Shown piece by piece: positions 56,381 to 64,000 of a stretch of DNA of 64,000 nucleotides. Below the pieces are notes generated by a model. The model was given only the letters and a program-made list of their open reading frames with translations, was not told where the DNA came from and made no database searches. The position numbers and the translations under genes were made by a program. Within the stretch, counting starts at the first letter, position 1. Every line of letters begins with the position of its first letter. This DNA is from Bryobacteraceae bacterium. Its GTDB lineage: Bacteria > Acidobacteriota > Terriglobia > Bryobacterales > Bryobacteraceae. The DNA lies in NCBI GenBank assembly GCA_041394945.1, contig JAWKHH010000002.1:1248501-1312500 (forward strand), written 5' to 3'.

Positions 56381-57622
56381 TTACTCGTAGCGGAGCGCGA
56401 CAACGGGGTCGAGACGCGCCGCTTTGTTCGCAGGCCAGATGCCGAAGAAGAGGCCGACGCCGACCGAGACGATTACGCCGAGCGCGGCCGCCCAAAGCGG
56501 CACTGAGGTCGGCAAGGTGGGGAAGACGATACGGGCGAGACCGGAGATGCCCCAGCCGAACGCCATGCCGACGAGTCCGCCGAGGAATGTGAGCACGACG
56601 GCTTCGGTGAGAAACTGCACGACGATATCGATGCGTTTGGCTCCCACGGCTTTCCGGACTCCGATTTCGCGGGTCCGTTCGGTCACCGAGACCAGCATGA
56701 TATTCATCACGCCGATGCCGCCGACGAGCAAACCGATGGAACTCAGTACGATCATGACGAGGGCTGTCGTGGCCGTCACTTTGCGGAAGTCCTCGATCAT
56801 TTGCTCGGCCGACGAGATCGCGAAGTTATCGGGCTTGTCGTAGGGGACGCGGCGCTCCTGGCGCAGCACCCCGCGAACTTCGTCGGCCGCCTGGCTGAGC
56901 TTGCCGTCCTTGGCGATAACGATGAGCATGTGCTCCTCGGCGTTTGGGAACATCTTGCGCATCGTGTAGTAAGGCAACAGGAAGCGATTGTCGTTCTGAC
57001 CGGGGAACGTAGCGGCCGGACGTTTCATCACACCGATGACTTCGAACTGGTGGCCGTCGACATCGATCCACTTGCCGACGGGGTCCAAGCTGGAGAACAA
57101 AGCCTTGTGGGCGTCTTCGCCGATGACGACCACCGGCAGGCGGCGTATGTTTTCGATGTCTGTGAAGAAGCGGCCGTAGATCATCTCGGCATTGCCGCCG
57201 TCGGCATATCCGCGCTCGGTGCCGCCGAGGTCGATCTGGTAGATGTCGTTCCCCTTGTAGCGCGCGCGGTGGATCTGGTTCCAGTTCGGGAACAGATACG
57301 GGCTCACGTGTTCGACGGCGGTGGTGCGCTCTGCGATGGCGCGTGCGTTGTCGAGCGTCAGCGGCTTGCGCGTGCGCTCGTCCGCGGAAAGATTGCCGGC
57401 GCGGAAGCCGACCTTGAACTTGAAAACGATGAGTGTGTTGGTGCCGAAGGAGCGGAGGATGTTGGTGATGGCGCCGTCAAGGCCGGCAATGATCGAGCCG
57501 ACGCCGATGATGGTGCCGGTGCCGATGATCACACCGAGCACGGTGAGCACGGCGCGCAGCTTGTGCGCGCGAATCGTCTGCAATGCGAGCGGAACACCGG
57601 AGGCGAGAGCGGCGCTTAGCAT
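56381..57622 (-). CDS. ABC transporter permease, MacB/FtsX type (second permease)
   Basis: A 413-residue membrane protein with one N-terminal helix (LRAVLTVLGVIIGTGTIIGV), a large periplasmic MacB-type core domain, and three C-terminal helices with the FtsX pattern (SSIGLLVGGIGVMNIMLVSVTERTREIGVRKAVGA region near residue 300). It works with an ATPase partner. The ATPase is not encoded nearby. It is adjacent to the permease at 57633 (10 bases). Confidence 0.9.
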   Translation of the reverse strand: MLSAALASGVPLALQTIRAHKLRAVLTVLGVIIGTGTIIGVGSIIAGLDGAITNILRSFGTNTLIVFKFKVGFRAGNLSADERTRKPLTLDNARAIAERTTAVEHVSPYLFPNWNQIHRARYKGNDIYQIDLGGTERGYADGGNAEMIYGRFFTDIENIRRLPVVVIGEDAHKALFSSLDPVGKWIDVDGHQFEVIGVMKRPAATFPGQNDNRFLLPYYTMRKMFPNAEEHMLIVIAKDGKLSQAADEVRGVLRQERRVPYDKPDNFAISSAEQMIEDFRKVTATTALVMIVLSSIGLLVGGIGVMNIMLVSVTERTREIGVRKAVGAKRIDIVVQFLTEAVVLTFLGGLVGMAFGWGISGLARIVFPTLPTSVPLWAAALGVIVSVGVGLFFGIWPANKAARLDPVVALRYE

Positions 57623-57632
57623 GGTTCAGGGC

Positions 57633-58883
57633 TCACCTTTCCACTCGGAGAGCCTCGATCGGGTCGAGCATGGAGGCTCGCCGGGCAGGGTAGATTCCGA
57701 AGAAGAGACCGACGACAGCGGATAACCCGACGCCGATTGCGACCGCGCCTGCCGGGACGGCCATCGGCACGGGCGTGAAGCTGCGGACAAGCGCCGCGGA
57801 GAGAGCGGCGAAACCCACGCCGATCAGGCCTCCGCACGCGGAAAGCGTCGCCGATTCGACCAGAAACTGCGAGAGGATATCGCTGTTCCTCGCGCCCACG
57901 GATTTGCGGATGCCGATCTCGTGAGTGCGTTCGGTGACGACCGCGAGCATGATGTTCATGATGACGACTCCGCCGACAACCATGAAGACGGAAACAACGG
58001 CCACGGCGGTGGCGGCGATCGCGCTGGTCATCTTGTCCCAAGCGGCGACGAGCGAATCCGAAGAGACAATCGCGAAGCTGTCGTCCTGTCCGGGGCGGAG
58101 GTGGCGGTAGGCGCGGAGCAGCATCCGGACCTCGTCCTGGGCTTGGAAGAGATGGCCGTTGTCGACGGACTGGGCCATGTAGGTAAGCCCGTCACGCGCG
58201 CCGTAGATCTTGAACGCGGTTTCCACCGGGATCATCGCGAAATTGTCCAGCGACTGGCCGAAGACGCTGCCCTGCTTGCGGGCGACCCCGACTACGGTGA
58301 ACGGCCGGCCATCCAGCTTGACGGTCTTGTTCAGAGGGTCCGTATTCGGGAAAAACGTCTCTTTCAGATCGTTGCCGATGACGGCAACGGCGACGTGGCG
58401 GGCGTTCTCTCCGTCGGTGAAGATGCGGCCGGCGTCGATCTGGACGTTCGAGAGCGCGCCCATGTTGGGCGTGCAGCCGCGGAGCTGAGTATCGTCGATC
58501 TTCTCGTTGGCGCCCGACGACTTCACGCGGCGATTCACCTGCATGCCGATGTCGCGGATGAGCGTGGCGCGCTGGCGGATGAAATCGTACTCATCAGGTT
58601 TGAGTTGCGGGTTCTTTCGCTGCAGCTCGAGAAACTTCTTGGGATCCCAGTTGCCGATGAAAGCCATGCGGACGATACGGAAGCCATCGGAACCCATGTC
58701 GGAGACGTTTTGGGCGATGTATAGGTCCATCCCGTGGATGACGCTCATCACGGCGATCAGGGTTGTGGTGGCGAGGATGATGCCGAGCAGAGTGAGAAAG
58801 CTGCGGAGCTTGGCGGACCGAAGGGAGTCAAACGCGATCCGCACGGCTTCGCCGAAAGACGCAGTTCCACTAGCCAGTTTCAT
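57633..58883 (-). CDS. ABC transporter permease, MacB/FtsX type (first permease)
   Basis: A 416-residue protein with the same architecture as the neighbour: N-terminal helix (FLTLLGIILATTTLIAVMS), MacB periplasmic core, and C-terminal FtsX helices (VVGGVVIMNIMLAVVTERTHEIGIRKSVGA region near residue 295). Its start overlaps the stop of the TolC gene upstream (ATGA), so the TolC-permease-permease set is one operon. Such heterodimeric permeases usually need an ATPase and a MacA-like adaptor, neither of which is in the window. Confidence 0.9.
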   Translation of the reverse strand: MKLASGTASFGEAVRIAFDSLRSAKLRSFLTLLGIILATTTLIAVMSVIHGMDLYIAQNVSDMGSDGFRIVRMAFIGNWDPKKFLELQRKNPQLKPDEYDFIRQRATLIRDIGMQVNRRVKSSGANEKIDDTQLRGCTPNMGALSNVQIDAGRIFTDGENARHVAVAVIGNDLKETFFPNTDPLNKTVKLDGRPFTVVGVARKQGSVFGQSLDNFAMIPVETAFKIYGARDGLTYMAQSVDNGHLFQAQDEVRMLLRAYRHLRPGQDDSFAIVSSDSLVAAWDKMTSAIAATAVAVVSVFMVVGGVVIMNIMLAVVTERTHEIGIRKSVGARNSDILSQFLVESATLSACGGLIGVGFAALSAALVRSFTPVPMAVPAGAVAIGVGLSAVVGLFFGIYPARRASMLDPIEALRVER

Positions 58884-60193
58884 TGCCTCTTATCCAGACG
58901 AGCGCCGGGGAAGTTTTGTTCCGCCGGGCCGGCGAGGAAAACGGCGAGTTGACCGGTTTGCTCGAGAAGTGCGTAGCGGGCGCGCTCGGATCGCTCGCGG
59001 GCGGCCAGGTAGGCGATCCAGCGCTCCTGCTCGGCCATCCGTGCGCGCTCGACGGCGTCCACCGGGACCCGGCCTTCTTCCATGCGGGCGAGTTCCACGG
59101 CGACCTCGGAGCGCGCGACGTCCAGTTCGCGCCGGGCGAGATTCTGGGCGATCTCAGTCTCGCGGACGGCTCGGGATCGTTGTTCGGTCTCCAGCCGGAC
59201 GCGGCCGCGGGCACGGTTCAGCTCAATGCGGGTGGACGCGGCGGCGGCTTCGGCCTGGGATACGGCCGCCTTCGCGGCGGGCCCGAGCCACAGCGGAACC
59301 TGGAGCGACACGCCGATTTGCGCGTTGTTGCGCTGGAATCGGCGGAAGTAGTCCTCGTAGTTGTTGAACTTGGCGAAGAGGCCGTACTGGGCCACGAGGT
59401 CCATCTTCGGATAGCGGGCGGAGCGCTCGGCCTCAATGCGGAGTCCGGCTGCGGCGAGGGCGGATTCGAGTTCGCGGATCTCGCGGCTCTGGCGGAGCGC
59501 GTCCTCAATGGGCGACTCGGGAACGATGGGGAGGGTCCGATCCTCAGCGGCGGGGCGGACGCGGTCGCCTTCGGGCATTCCGAGGGCTGCGGCGAGCATG
59601 GCCTCGAGGTGGTCGCGAGCGCCCTCCCACTCGGTGATCTTCTGTTCGGCGCGGGCGATTTCGAGATTCGCCTTGTCGAGGTCAAGCTGGATCTGTCGGC
59701 CTTCCGCCAGCCGGGCTTCGACGGAGCGGGCGATACGTTTGGCGCCTTGCTTCAGCGCGTCCGCACCGGCCGCCACGCGACCCAAGCGCTCGGCTTCGAG
59801 GTGGAGTCCGATGGCTTCGCCGAGCGCGCGCTCACGCTTCCGTTCGGCGGTCTCGTTGGCGCCTCGTTCGGACTCGCGCGCTTCCTTCACCAGGAAGCTC
59901 TGGCGCCGATCGTAGACCGAGGCAACGCCGCGCGCCTGAACGACGGCCGGCGCGGAGCCTTCGATGCTTTGGGGGAAGCCGTAGACGTAGGCGAGTCCGG
60001 AGCCGGCGTAAAACTTGGGGTGGAAGGCGTCACGGGCAAGGTCCACCTGGGCGGCCGCCTTCTGGCGGTCCAGGCGGGCGAGTAGAGCATCCGGGCCCTG
60101 GGCAAGGGCGAGCGCGGCAGTCTGCCGTAGCGTCAGCGTGTGGACCTCGGCGTTGGCGGCGCACAGGGTGGCGAGGAGGATAAGGGCTCGCAT
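58880..60193 (-). CDS. TolC-family outer membrane efflux protein
   Basis: A 437-residue exported protein with signal peptide (MRALILLATLCAANAE). It has the two-fold repeat of an outer membrane efflux protein with long coiled-coil helices ('LTLRQTAALALAQGPDALLARLDRQKAAAQV' early; 'RQSREIRELESALAAAGLRIEAERSARYPKMDLVAQYG' in the middle). It would form the outer-membrane channel of the export system with the two permeases downstream. Confidence 0.9.
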   Translation of the reverse strand: MRALILLATLCAANAEVHTLTLRQTAALALAQGPDALLARLDRQKAAAQVDLARDAFHPKFYAGSGLAYVYGFPQSIEGSAPAVVQARGVASVYDRRQSFLVKEARESERGANETAERKRERALGEAIGLHLEAERLGRVAAGADALKQGAKRIARSVEARLAEGRQIQLDLDKANLEIARAEQKITEWEGARDHLEAMLAAALGMPEGDRVRPAAEDRTLPIVPESPIEDALRQSREIRELESALAAAGLRIEAERSARYPKMDLVAQYGLFAKFNNYEDYFRRFQRNNAQIGVSLQVPLWLGPAAKAAVSQAEAAAASTRIELNRARGRVRLETEQRSRAVRETEIAQNLARRELDVARSEVAVELARMEEGRVPVDAVERARMAEQERWIAYLAARERSERARYALLEQTGQLAVFLAGPAEQNFPGARLDKRQ

Positions 60194-60238
60194 ACCGATA
60201 TTTTCGCGTACTCGGGCCTTGGTACCTTATTACTTTCC

Positions 60239-61786
60239 ATGTCCATTGATCGACTCGAAGAAGTGCGCCGCCGCCACGCGGCAGCAGAAGCCGGCGGCGG
60301 GCCCGAACGAATCGCCCGGCAGCATGCCGAAGGGAGATTGTCCGCGCGCGAACGGATCGACCTTCTGCTCGACGAAGACACGTTCGAGGAGACCGACAAG
60401 CTCGTCCGCCACCGGAGCCGGGATTTCGGCATGGAAAATCAGGTTATCGACGGCGACGGGTTCGTCACCGGCTGGGGCTACATGCACGGACGGCTGGTGT
60501 ATGTGTTCGCGCAAGACTTCACGGTGTTCGGCGGATCGCTCTCCGAAGCCAACGCGAAGAAGATCTGCAAGATTATGGATCTCGCTCTTCAGAACGGCGC
60601 GCCGGTGATCGGGCTGAACGATTCCGGCGGGGCGCGGATTCAGGAGGGCGTCGTTTCGCTTGGCGGGTACGCGGATATCTTTCTGCGAAACACGATCGCA
60701 AGCGGCGTGGTTCCGCAGATTTCCGCGATTCTGGGTCCGTGCGCGGGCGGCGCGGTATACTCGCCGGCGATCACGGATTTTACGTTTATGGTGGATGGGT
60801 CGAGCTATATGTTCGTCACCGGTCCGGACGTGATCAAGACGGTGACGCACGAGGAGATCACCAAGGAGGAACTGGGCGGCGGCTCCACGCACAACAGCAA
60901 GAGCGGGGTGGCGCACTTTCTGGCGGCCGACGACGCGGATTGCCTGCGCCGGGTTCGTGCCCTGCTCGACTACATCCCGCAGAACAACCGAGAGGACCCG
61001 CCGCGGCGGGATCCGTCCGACCCCGGCGACCGTCAGGACGCCGCGCTCGACACCGTTGTTCCGGCCGAGTCGAATCAGCCGTACGACATCAAGGATGTGA
61101 TTCACCGGATTGTCGACGGCGGCGTGTTCTTCGAGGTGCATGAGCATTTCGCGCGGAACATCGTGGTGGGGTTCGCGCACATGGACGGGAGGCCGGTGGG
61201 TATCGTCGGGAACCAGCCAGCGCACCTGGCGGGGTGCCTGGATATCGATTCTTCGGTGAAAGGCGCGCGCTTCGTTCGGTTCTGTGACGCGTTCAATGTT
61301 CCGATCCTCACGCTAGAGGATGTGCCTGGCTTCCTGCCCGGGGCAGACCAGGAGTTCGGGGGGATCATCCGGCACGGTGCGAAGCTCCTCTACGCGTTCG
61401 CCGAGGCGACGGTGCCCAAGATTACGGTGATCACGCGGAAGGCATACGGCGGCGCATATTGCGTCATGGGGTCGAAGCATATCCGGACGGACGTCAATTT
61501 CGCGTGGCCATCGGCGGAGATCGCGGTGATGGGGGCGGAGGGGGCGGTGAACATCGTCTACCGGCGAGAGATTGCGGCGGCGAAGGATCCGGAGGCGGCG
61601 CGGCGAACGAAGATTGAGGAGTTCAAGGACCGGTTCGCATCGCCGTTCGTGGCGGCGGAGATGGGCTTCGTGGACGCCGTGATCGAGCCGCGGGAGACGC
61701 GCCCGCGCGTAATCGCGGCGCTGCGGATGCTCGAAAACAAGGTCGCATCAATGCCGCGGAAGAAGCACGGCAACATACCGCTTTGA
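60239..61786 (+). CDS. Acyl-CoA carboxylase carboxyltransferase beta subunit
   Basis: A 515-residue carboxyltransferase of the propionyl-CoA/methylmalonyl-CoA type. It moves CO2 from biotin to an acyl-CoA. Signatures include 'RQHAEGRLSARERIDLLLD' near residue 25, 'NDSGGARIQEGV' near 125, 'GPCAGGAVYSPAITDF' near 165, 'LEDVPGFLPGADQEFGGIIRHGAKLLYA' region near 365, and 'VMGAEGAVNIVYRRE' near 430. ATG 60239 is the first start that fits the family N-terminus (MSIDRLEEVRRRH); the frame is open upstream. No biotin carboxylase or biotin carrier is nearby, so the partner is encoded elsewhere. Confidence 0.93.
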   Translation: MSIDRLEEVRRRHAAAEAGGGPERIARQHAEGRLSARERIDLLLDEDTFEETDKLVRHRSRDFGMENQVIDGDGFVTGWGYMHGRLVYVFAQDFTVFGGSLSEANAKKICKIMDLALQNGAPVIGLNDSGGARIQEGVVSLGGYADIFLRNTIASGVVPQISAILGPCAGGAVYSPAITDFTFMVDGSSYMFVTGPDVIKTVTHEEITKEELGGGSTHNSKSGVAHFLAADDADCLRRVRALLDYIPQNNREDPPRRDPSDPGDRQDAALDTVVPAESNQPYDIKDVIHRIVDGGVFFEVHEHFARNIVVGFAHMDGRPVGIVGNQPAHLAGCLDIDSSVKGARFVRFCDAFNVPILTLEDVPGFLPGADQEFGGIIRHGAKLLYAFAEATVPKITVITRKAYGGAYCVMGSKHIRTDVNFAWPSAEIAVMGAEGAVNIVYRREIAAAKDPEAARRTKIEEFKDRFASPFVAAEMGFVDAVIEPRETRPRVIAALRMLENKVASMPRKKHGNIPL

Positions 61787-61891
61787 TATTCTGAAATTTG
61801 CCTACCACTGTTCGCTAGGGGCGCCGCAGGCGCGCCCAACCAAAGACGCCTTTTCCTTTCACTCGCGGTGTGTCTTTCGGAGCGAACAAAA

Positions 61892-62884
61892 ATGCAAAAT
61901 TCTGATTTGGTCCGGTCGCGCGTGTGCTTCGCGGCCCAGGAACGATATCGACTGTTGTTTTCAGATGGCGAGGAATGCGAAGCGGCCCCGGCCGGGGCGT
62001 TGCGTTGGGAAGCCTCTCTCCCGGCGGTTGGAGATTGGGTGATGGCGCGGCGCGTGGATGAGTCGCTGGCGCTGATCGAAGCGGTTGAGGCACGGCGGAC
62101 GGCGATTTCCCGCAAGCAGGCCGGGCGCGGGCACGCCGAGCAGGTGCTGGCCGCGAACGTCGATCTCATCGCCGTCGTCATGGGGCTGGACGCCGATTTC
62201 AACGTGCGGCGGCTCGAGCGGTACCTCGTGGTGGCCGCCGAGAGCGGGGCGCGTGTCCTGGTGGTGTTGAACAAGGCTGACCTGTGCGGCGATTTGGATG
62301 CGCAGGCGCGTGAGGTGGCTTTGGTTGCCGGGGCGACGCCCTGCGTGCTGCTGACGGCGGTCCAGTCCGTGGAGCCGCTGCGGCAATGGGCCGGCGCAGG
62401 TACAGTGGTGCTTCTGGGGTCGTCCGGGGCGGGGAAGTCGACGATTGCGAACGGGCTGCTTGGGCGCGAGGCGCTGGCGACGGGCGCGGTCCGCGAGGAC
62501 GATTCGCGCGGGCGGCACACGACGACGAACCGGATGCTGATCCCGCTGCCCGATGGCGGCGCGTTGATCGACACGCCGGGGCTGCGCGAGTTGTCGTTGT
62601 GGGCGGGCGAGGGTGCGCTCGGCGGCGTTTTCGCGGAGATCGCGGCGTTGGCGGCCGGGTGCCGTTTCGGGGACTGCACGCACGGGAGGGAGCCGGGGTG
62701 CGCAGTGCGGGGGGCGCTCGAAGCCGGGGAGATCGAGGCCGGGCGCTGGGCGAGCTACCAGAAGCTGTTGGCCGAGGTGCGGCATCACGAGCGGGCGTCG
62801 GACCAAGCGGCGGCGTTGGCGGAGAAGCAGAAGTGGAAGGCGATCCACAAGGCGATGCGGCATCACCCGAAGTACAAGCGGTGA
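61892..62884 (+). CDS. rsgA: Ribosome small-subunit GTPase RsgA
   Basis: A 330-residue GTPase that acts in late maturation of the 30S subunit. The circularly permuted motif order is visible: G4 NKAD near residue 130, G1 GSSGAGKST near 180, G2 region DDSRGRHTTTNR near 205, and G3 DTPG near 235. The zinc-binding knuckle (CRFGDCTHGREPGC) follows near 270. The N-terminal OB-fold is shorter than average. ATG 61892 has GGAG upstream; a GTG at 61868 would add eight residues. Confidence 0.93.
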   Translation: MQNSDLVRSRVCFAAQERYRLLFSDGEECEAAPAGALRWEASLPAVGDWVMARRVDESLALIEAVEARRTAISRKQAGRGHAEQVLAANVDLIAVVMGLDADFNVRRLERYLVVAAESGARVLVVLNKADLCGDLDAQAREVALVAGATPCVLLTAVQSVEPLRQWAGAGTVVLLGSSGAGKSTIANGLLGREALATGAVREDDSRGRHTTTNRMLIPLPDGGALIDTPGLRELSLWAGEGALGGVFAEIAALAAGCRFGDCTHGREPGCAVRGALEAGEIEAGRWASYQKLLAEVRHHERASDQAAALAEKQKWKAIHKAMRHHPKYKR

Positions 62885-62888
62885 GGGC

Positions 62889-63290
62889 TCAGGTTACGAC
62901 GATGGCTCCGGGCATGCCTTTTAGGCCGCCGTCGAACGTGGCCAGCATCGCTCCATGGCTGGCTGCCAGGCGGACGAGATAGGCATCGGTAATCTGGCGG
63001 TGGCCGGTGACGTGCTCGAAGCCAACCGCGTCGGTCGCCGGTTGCGGGCCTCCGTCCAGATACCGATGTCCCCGGTCTTTTACCATTTCGGTCAGCAGGT
63101 CCAGGGCCTGACGGCAGTGGATCTGTGTCTTTGCCAGTGCAGGGTTCATCGAGATTCGCACGAATCCGAGCTGGGTGATTGCGCAGGTGGCCCAGGTCCG
63201 CCTCTCGCGCATGAACTCGATGGCGCATGAGTGGAAGGGATGGTTGGGCCACGCCAGCGCCACAAGGACGTTCGTGTCGAGCAGGACCAG
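62889..63290 (-). CDS. VapC-like PIN-domain toxin
   Basis: A PIN-domain protein of about 133 residues and likely toxin of a VapBC-type pair. The acidic metal site is complete only if translation begins upstream of the GTG at 63263: LVLLDTNVLVALAW holds the first Asp. No ATG, GTG or TTG is found in frame there. A CTG at 63290 (with GAAGG upstream) or at 63305 (overlapping the antitoxin stop as CTGA) would give the complete family N-terminus. Other acidic residues are seen in 'RQITDAYLVRLA' and 'TFDGGL'. It cleaves RNA in known family members. Confidence 0.8.
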   Translation of the reverse strand: MVLLDTNVLVALAWPNHPFHSCAIEFMRERRTWATCAITQLGFVRISMNPALAKTQIHCRQALDLLTEMVKDRGHRYLDGGPQPATDAVGFEHVTGHRQITDAYLVRLAASHGAMLATFDGGLKGMPGAIVVT

Positions 63291-63301
63291 ATCGTTTGCC
63301 T

Positions 63302-63541
63302 TCAGAAGTGCCCCTCTTCCTCGAGGAACGCTTCGATATCCTTCAATGACATCGGGGGCGTTCCCGGAGGCACGTAGAACGTGGGGAAACGGCTCTTTCG
63401 CGCCTTGCGGATTGCCGCCGGCGGGTTCAGCCCTTGGCGCGCGAGGTTCGACAGAACCTTCCCCAGCCGATCGCCGGAAGCCTGGGACATCCGGACGGCC
63501 AGATCGTAGATGTCGTCATCCAGCGTCACAGTGGTCCGCAT
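63302..63541 (-). CDS. VapB/CopG-like antitoxin
   Basis: A 79-residue antitoxin with an N-terminal ribbon-helix-helix segment (MRTTVTLDDDIYDLAVRMSQ) for DNA binding and a C-terminal part (RKSRFPTFYVPPGTPPMSL, then IEAFLEEEGHF) that probably wraps the toxin. I chose the ATG at 63541; the frame is open upstream to 63754 but that part overlaps the promoter. Toxin and antitoxin genes overlap or abut. Confidence 0.8.
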   Translation of the reverse strand: MRTTVTLDDDIYDLAVRMSQASGDRLGKVLSNLARQGLNPPAAIRKARKSRFPTFYVPPGTPPMSLKDIEAFLEEEGHF

Positions 63542-63547
63542 GGTTCC

Positions 63548-63576
63548 ATTGTGATGTAGTGATACAGTGATGTCAA
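63548..63576 (-). promoter_or_regulatory. vapBC promoter with three TCAC operator repeats
   Basis: On the minus strand TTGACA (63576-63571) and CACAAT (63553-63548) are 17 bases apart. Between and across them three TCAC tetramers recur every 8 bases (plus strand GTGA at 63551, 63559 and 63567), a pattern expected for a ribbon-helix-helix repressor. The transcript start would fall at about 63541, the A of the antitoxin ATG, giving a leaderless mRNA. Confidence 0.55.
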
Positions 63577-63581
63577 GATCT

Positions 63582-64000
63582 TCACTCGGGCTTGTCCGGG
63601 AATAACCCCGGCATCCACCGCCCCGCGAGCGCCGCCGGAAAAGCGAGCCGCAGCGGGGCGCGGCTGCTCTCCGATACGAGAACGCCCTTCCGAACCAGCG
63701 CCGATACGATCCGCCGCGCCTGACGCTCGCCGGTGCCGAGCAGCGTATCCGCATCCCCGCGGGCGAGTTCGCCCCGGTACAAGATGGCCTCGAGAATCGC
63801 TCCCGACTTCGGCGGAAGCCCGCCTAACCGTGCTTCCTCTTCGGCCCACTGCAGGATCCGCGCGCGCAACCGGCTGGGCTGCATGAGTGTTTCCATGAAG
63901 CTCACCTGGTCGATGCAGACCTTGAGGAAGAACTCGGTGAATGCGCCGAGCGCTTCTTCGCTCAGGTTTCCGCGCCCATCGAGGTCGTTGCGGCGCGTTC
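63582..64000 (-). CDS. Fic family protein, C-terminal part (cut by window edge)
   Basis: The reading frame enters from the right edge and ends at 63582, giving about 139 residues. The early part (NDLDGRGNLSEEALGAFTEFF, then CIDQVSFMETLMQP) is the C-terminal end of the Fic/DUF4172 type of protein. A winged-helix-like segment follows (EAILYRGELARGDADTLLGTG, QARRIVSALVRKGVL), which suggests DNA binding. The Fic catalytic motif lies outside the window. Family members transfer AMP to target proteins. Confidence 0.75.
   Translation of the reverse strand, partial: TRRNDLDGRGNLSEEALGAFTEFFLKVCIDQVSFMETLMQPSRLRARILQWAEEEARLGGLPPKSGAILEAILYRGELARGDADTLLGTGERQARRIVSALVRKGVLVSESSRAPLRLAFPAALAGRWMPGLFPDKPE

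Overview
The window looks like a chromosomal segment of a GC-rich acidobacterium, most likely of the Solibacter/Bryobacter kind. This rests on gene content: a secreted protein with a Solibacter-type (TIGR03437-like) domain, two PEP-CTERM proteins, an Oar-like TonB-dependent receptor with an N-terminal carboxypeptidase-regulatory domain, an SBBP beta-propeller protein, DUF1080 and CBM9-like secreted proteins, and a B12-dependent ribonucleotide reductase. The taxonomy is inference from families, not from a marker alignment. No phage, insertion sequence, CRISPR array or rRNA operon was seen.

Layout. 1-843 has no gene I can support. 844-3653 (-) holds an acetylxylan-esterase-like hydrolase followed by a PhyH-type dioxygenase. 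3833-5254 has a PEP-CTERM protein with terminator, tRNA-Val(GAC), and two copies of a structured RNA element that ends in a terminator hairpin. nrdJ, an esterase, guaB and tRNA-Leu(UAG) follow on the minus strand to 10806. 10935-19704 has a large secreted TIGR03437/BACON/TIG protein, a small zinc-ribbon protein, a TPR protein, a heptaheme cytochrome divergent from a TolB-like propeller protein, a frameshifted di-heme cytochrome c peroxidase and an acyl-CoA thioesterase. 19856-25844 has tRNA-Val(UAC), glmU, yvcK, a TPR protein, and a lectin-like protein with a sulfatase. 25958-34206 has an FtsB-like protein, two adjacent phosphohexomutases, a CBM9-like protein, malate synthase, a DUF1080 protein, a lone receiver domain and purB. 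34265-40654 has an SBBP propeller protein, acpP-fabF-aldo/keto reductase, an Hfq-like protein with a long N-terminal tail, and an ankyrin protein. 40707-47041 (-) reads aas, an MFS transporter, then pntAA-pntAB-pntB. 47460-52084 has a second PEP-CTERM protein and the TonB receptor. 52795-56379 is a complete potABCD polyamine-type ABC operon. 56381-60193 (-) has TolC and two MacB/FtsX permeases with no ATPase. The end has an acyl-CoA carboxylase carboxyltransferase, rsgA, a vapBC-like toxin-antitoxin pair and the C-terminus of a Fic protein cut by the window edge.

Most of the window is housekeeping and carbohydrate-related accessory content: fatty acid and phospholipid synthesis (acpP, fabF, aas), amino sugar and envelope (glmU, phosphohexomutases, yvcK, FtsB-like), nucleotides (nrdJ, guaB, purB), redox (pntAA/AB/B, cytochromes) and secreted hydrolases.

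The most interesting signal is the pair of RNA elements at 4883-5245. The two copies differ at stem positions in ways that keep base pairing only if the minus strand is transcribed, and both present the same ACUCCUCC loop, which is complementary to Shine-Dalgarno sequences. An unusual Hfq-like protein is encoded in the same window. A functional link between them is a hypothesis.
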